Assembly: GCA_037951105.1 (NCBI GenBank)
Contig: JBAMJV010001397.1
Span: 1 to 64,000 of the forward strand
DNA: 64,000 nucleotides
Direction: 5' to 3'
Origin: Echinarachnius parma
Lineage: Eukaryota > Echinodermata > Echinoidea > Clypeasteroida > Echinarachniidae
Under the pieces are notes generated by a model. It was given only the letters and a program-made list of their open reading frames with translations, was not told the DNA's origin and ran no database searches. Shown here piece by piece: positions 61,201 to 64,000 of this stretch (positions are counted from its first letter, which is position 1; each line of letters begins with the position of its first letter). The position numbers and the translations under genes were made by a program.

Positions 61201-62664
61201 TTATAAATCGTATTAAGACAATTTATTATCTCATTAGTACATGCATCACATAATGCACAGAGTTTTCATCAACATGAATATTGTCAATACAAAAAACATA
61301 CGCCCATTTCAAGGGAACCAACATCCACAAATAATCTTCTTAAAGAACATTAGAAAATAAGTTTTTTTACTAAAAATAGGTTTCAGAAACGTTATATAAT
61401 TAAAAAACAACTACCATACGTGTTTTGATTAGTTCGTTTGTATTCAAAAGAAGATTATATATTGTGTAGGACATATACCTCTACTATAGATTAATTGTCT
61501 TTAAACAAACGTATACAGACGTATACGCACTCGCAGACGTTTGACAAATACCGAACCAAGAGGCCCCGTTGGTTCCGTAATGTTGGTGATTAAGAGTATT
61601 GTTCATCAATTACACAACACTTTGCAAAGTGTCAGACATTTATTCAATATCAATCAACGGTATCCAAACATTTAAGCCTTTGTTGTTCTTTGAGTGGTGG
61701 TCACCTTTAATTTTAGTTTAACACTTTACACTACATGTACATGCACGACACTCGCATTTGCATATATAGTTAATTTCTTCAGGATCAAAAAGCAAATCAT
61801 CCCCCACGGAATAAAGAAACTGCTTGCAGATGTAATGTACGCCAAACCTGTTTACAATCTTTGTAAATAATTATGTTCTAGCGCAACAATTGATTTCATC
61901 AATACTCTACAGTTCCATAATTTGAGAACCCCCTTGAATGATGACCTCCTTCCCAATTCATCTAAATTAATCACACGGACGGTTTACAAACACAAAGGAA
62001 AATGAACTTCGTTCTTTACAATGCAAGAGCCAGCACATATTTCTAAATTGACAAGTAAAAGATGTGTTTAAATATTGTAGGCAATGTTAAAGTTATCCTT
62101 TTCCTCCTTGTGACCTTGTAAGGCAAAGAATATCAACAGTTGTACAATTTTAGTGGAACAAAGTCAGAATTATCGGCATGAATAATAGAAAAAAAACATC
62201 ACAAAGTAGTCCATTACGGCAAGTGACAACAAAAATCATCCTAAATCAAATTTGTTACCATCCAAATTGTGTTCCTCTTTTGTCAGAGTGAAAGAGCAAC
62301 ATTTTCTTTCGTACGCAAACATAATCATGTCAGCCTTCATATTATTGACATATTCTAAACTTCCAATGAACTAAGTACAGCTATTTTGTCCTATTTTGTA
62401 TCAATGTAATATTCATGTAACAATTTATTATCTGTAAAACTCATTTGCCGAAATTCTGATTTTCAGCCTAAAATTGCCATAACGTAAAAAGTATTGACTC
62501 AAATGTAATGACATTTGCAAGAATGGTTCTTTATCTGTATATAAACAGATTAGTGAAATGTTTTAGTTATACCCCTATAGCAAACTAAAATATTAGGAGT
62601 TTAACATTAACATATCTTATTTTCAGGATAATTTCTACTATGAGATGAATATTGTAAAAAGCCT
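61201..62664. other. Upstream of the receptor exons, nothing recognised
   Basis: AT-rich sequence without repeats or exon-like signals that I can support. A short first coding exon of the receptor could be hidden here. Confidence 0.3.
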
Positions 62665-62998
62665 TAATAATAATAATATACACTATTTCTATAGCGCCTA
62701 TCACGATTGATAATCATCTCTAAGCGCTTTACAATTATATTATTACCCGGTCATAGGATACAATGCAAACCAGCACACATTGTGTGCACCATCTCCACTC
62801 CCTGGGGAGTATTCCTTCCAAGCGCTCAGTGGGCTCAAGAAGATCGTTCACATACAGGCTTTCACCTCCTACCGGTCCCCATTTATAGAGCAGCAATAGT
62901 GGATAAATTGTCTTTCTGAAGGACAAACGCGGTGGGCAGGGTTCGAACACGGGGTCTCATGATCGGAAAGCGCGCGCTCTACCAATCTTGCCACACCA
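62665..62998 (-). mobile_element. tRNA-derived SINE
   Basis: Read on the minus strand it begins near TGGTGTGGCAAGATTGGTAG (A box-like), then GTGTTCGAACCCTGCCCACC (B box GTTCGAACC). A 200-bp body follows, then GCGCTTAGAGATGATTATCA, GATAGGCGCTATAGAAATA and a (TTA)n tail. The box spacing and the simple-repeat tail fit a tRNA-type SINE. Its tail also occurs at 26314, 37252 and, roughly, 58697. Confidence 0.75.
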
Positions 62999-63520
62999 CA
63001 TCCATGTTATGGGAATAGCATCATAAGCCTTTGTTATGGGAATAGCATCATAACATCGGTCTTTCAAGTGGAGTGTGTACATTTGCCTCCATACTTCTGG
63101 AGTAGCGTTCGAAAATAATGCTGCTTTGCTAAAATAAAAATTAAACAGAATTGTTTTAACACTAATCTTTTCAAACTTTTATTTGAAGTTCAAGGGTCTT
63201 TTATTTTGTTTGTATTGCCCATAATAATCTGACTTTCAATTAATTGTAACTATATAACCGTTGATTGTATCTCTTTATACACAACATTGCATGAATGAGT
63301 TTTGGGAATGGAAAAGTATGACTTTAAAGACAAATGAAAACATGGTGTACGGGGGTGTACAAAACATATGAGGGGTAGTAGTCCACAAACCTTGCATTGT
63401 CAATTTTAGTCCCCTATATATAGGAATAAATTGACATCTTCAAATAGCCATGATTGTCTTATTTATTATAATTGCCTTAAATTCCACATGAGTGAACTGG
63501 TTTAACTCGATAATGGTAAT
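62999..63520. other. Non-coding, short direct repeat
   Basis: GTTATGGGAATAGCATCATAA occurs at 63006 and 63034. Nothing else is supported. Confidence 0.4.
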
Positions 63521-63534
63521 GTTTGTCTGTTTTT

Positions 63535-63895
63535 GTCTAGCGTATGGCTTAGTCACATTTGCTACGGCGGCCGTACGGTCTAATATTTCTACGGCGAATT
63601 TCAAGTACAGGGCCGCCGTAGCATTTATACGGTCACATACTTTAGCAGTCACATTTACCACGGCCGCCGCACGGCGTATTTTTAATGTGTGGAGACAGAC
63701 AATCTGCGGCTGCCGTACGGCCTTTGAAGTGATGACGCAAGGTCGCCTTGGGGCGTCCCTGCGGTGGCCGTATGTTTTTGAATTTTGACAAATACCAAGG
63801 CAGACGCAAGCGCGCCCGCAAGGCGACCGCAGGGGGACCGGTACGGCAACCGTGCGGCCAGACTGACGCTACCGCTACTGGTAGCCACACGTGGC
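63535..63895. repeat. CpG-rich block with internal inverted repeats
   Basis: TGCTACGGCGGCC (63561) is inverted to GGCCGCCGTAGCA (63610). ACGCAAGGTCGCCTTGGGGC (63734) pairs in part with GCCCGCAAGGCGACCGCAGG. GCCGTACGG recurs. The CpG density contrasts sharply with the AT-rich flanks. It is probably another GC-rich foldback MITE like 46333-46777, but its ends are not defined. Confidence 0.45.
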
Positions 63896-64000
63896 GTGGA
63901 TAATCTGAATAGCACATAAGGGTGGCCCTTATTTTGATCTGTAATAATGAATACATCACATATCTGTTGACTTTTTGATGTACAATTTTGTCATATTAGT

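Noticed and set aside
62930-62998. Functional tRNA gene
   Set aside because: A and B box-like sequences are present, but the acceptor and D stems do not close properly and a SINE body with simple-repeat tail follows.

Overview
This is a window of animal nuclear DNA. It is AT-rich, has long introns with canonical GT/AG borders, is packed with short inverted-repeat transposons, and has no bacterial gene organisation. The EGF repeats, with NIDECASSPCQNGATC-type calcium-binding signatures, and the mix of small DNA transposons fit a marine invertebrate deuterostome such as an echinoderm. That placement is an inference; no rRNA or mitochondrial marker is present. All gene models come from reading frames, splice sites and phase consistency only.

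Plus strand, about 4.0-38.4 kb: one multi-exon gene of unknown function. At least 17 different coding exons can be joined with every splice phase agreeing. They give roughly 905 codons plus 16 for each copy of a repeated 48-bp microexon used. The order is a basic, Ser/Pro-rich N-terminus; a short conserved block; Ser/Thr/Pro-rich linkers made of microexons; a Thr-Pro-Lys-rich stretch; a charged helix; one canonical EF-hand loop; and a conserved C-terminal helical region ending at 38445. At least eight of its exons lie beside one or more decayed tandem copies of themselves. One intron holds a 1.1-kb minisatellite with a 17-bp unit.

38.4-48.1 kb: the interval between the two convergent genes. 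It holds decayed copies of the last exon, foldback and MITE elements, an intact hAT-type non-autonomous transposon with an 8-bp target duplication, and a GC-rich PIF/Harbinger-like MITE.

Minus strand, 59.8 to 48.15 kb: the 3' part, probably nearly all, of a large single-pass receptor. In order it has the end of a signal peptide, a laminin-G-like domain, many EGF repeats, a second laminin-G domain, an EGF, two Ig domains, a transmembrane helix and a 150-residue tail. The tail carries PPEY and three tyrosine motifs (YETI, YMAL, YLAL), the last two spaced exactly like an ITAM. A three-EGF exon is tandemly duplicated, and a 51-bp repeat has expanded inside the Ig exon. The first coding exon is not identified; it lies in 59.85-64 kb or beyond.

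The rest is repeats: at least four MITE families with several copies each, hAT-like elements with target duplications, a 338-bp near-perfect palindrome, an element with head-to-head telomere-like repeats, and a tRNA-derived SINE. The two genes show no evident functional link. The window's main interest is the ITAM-like receptor and the repeated local duplication of exons.
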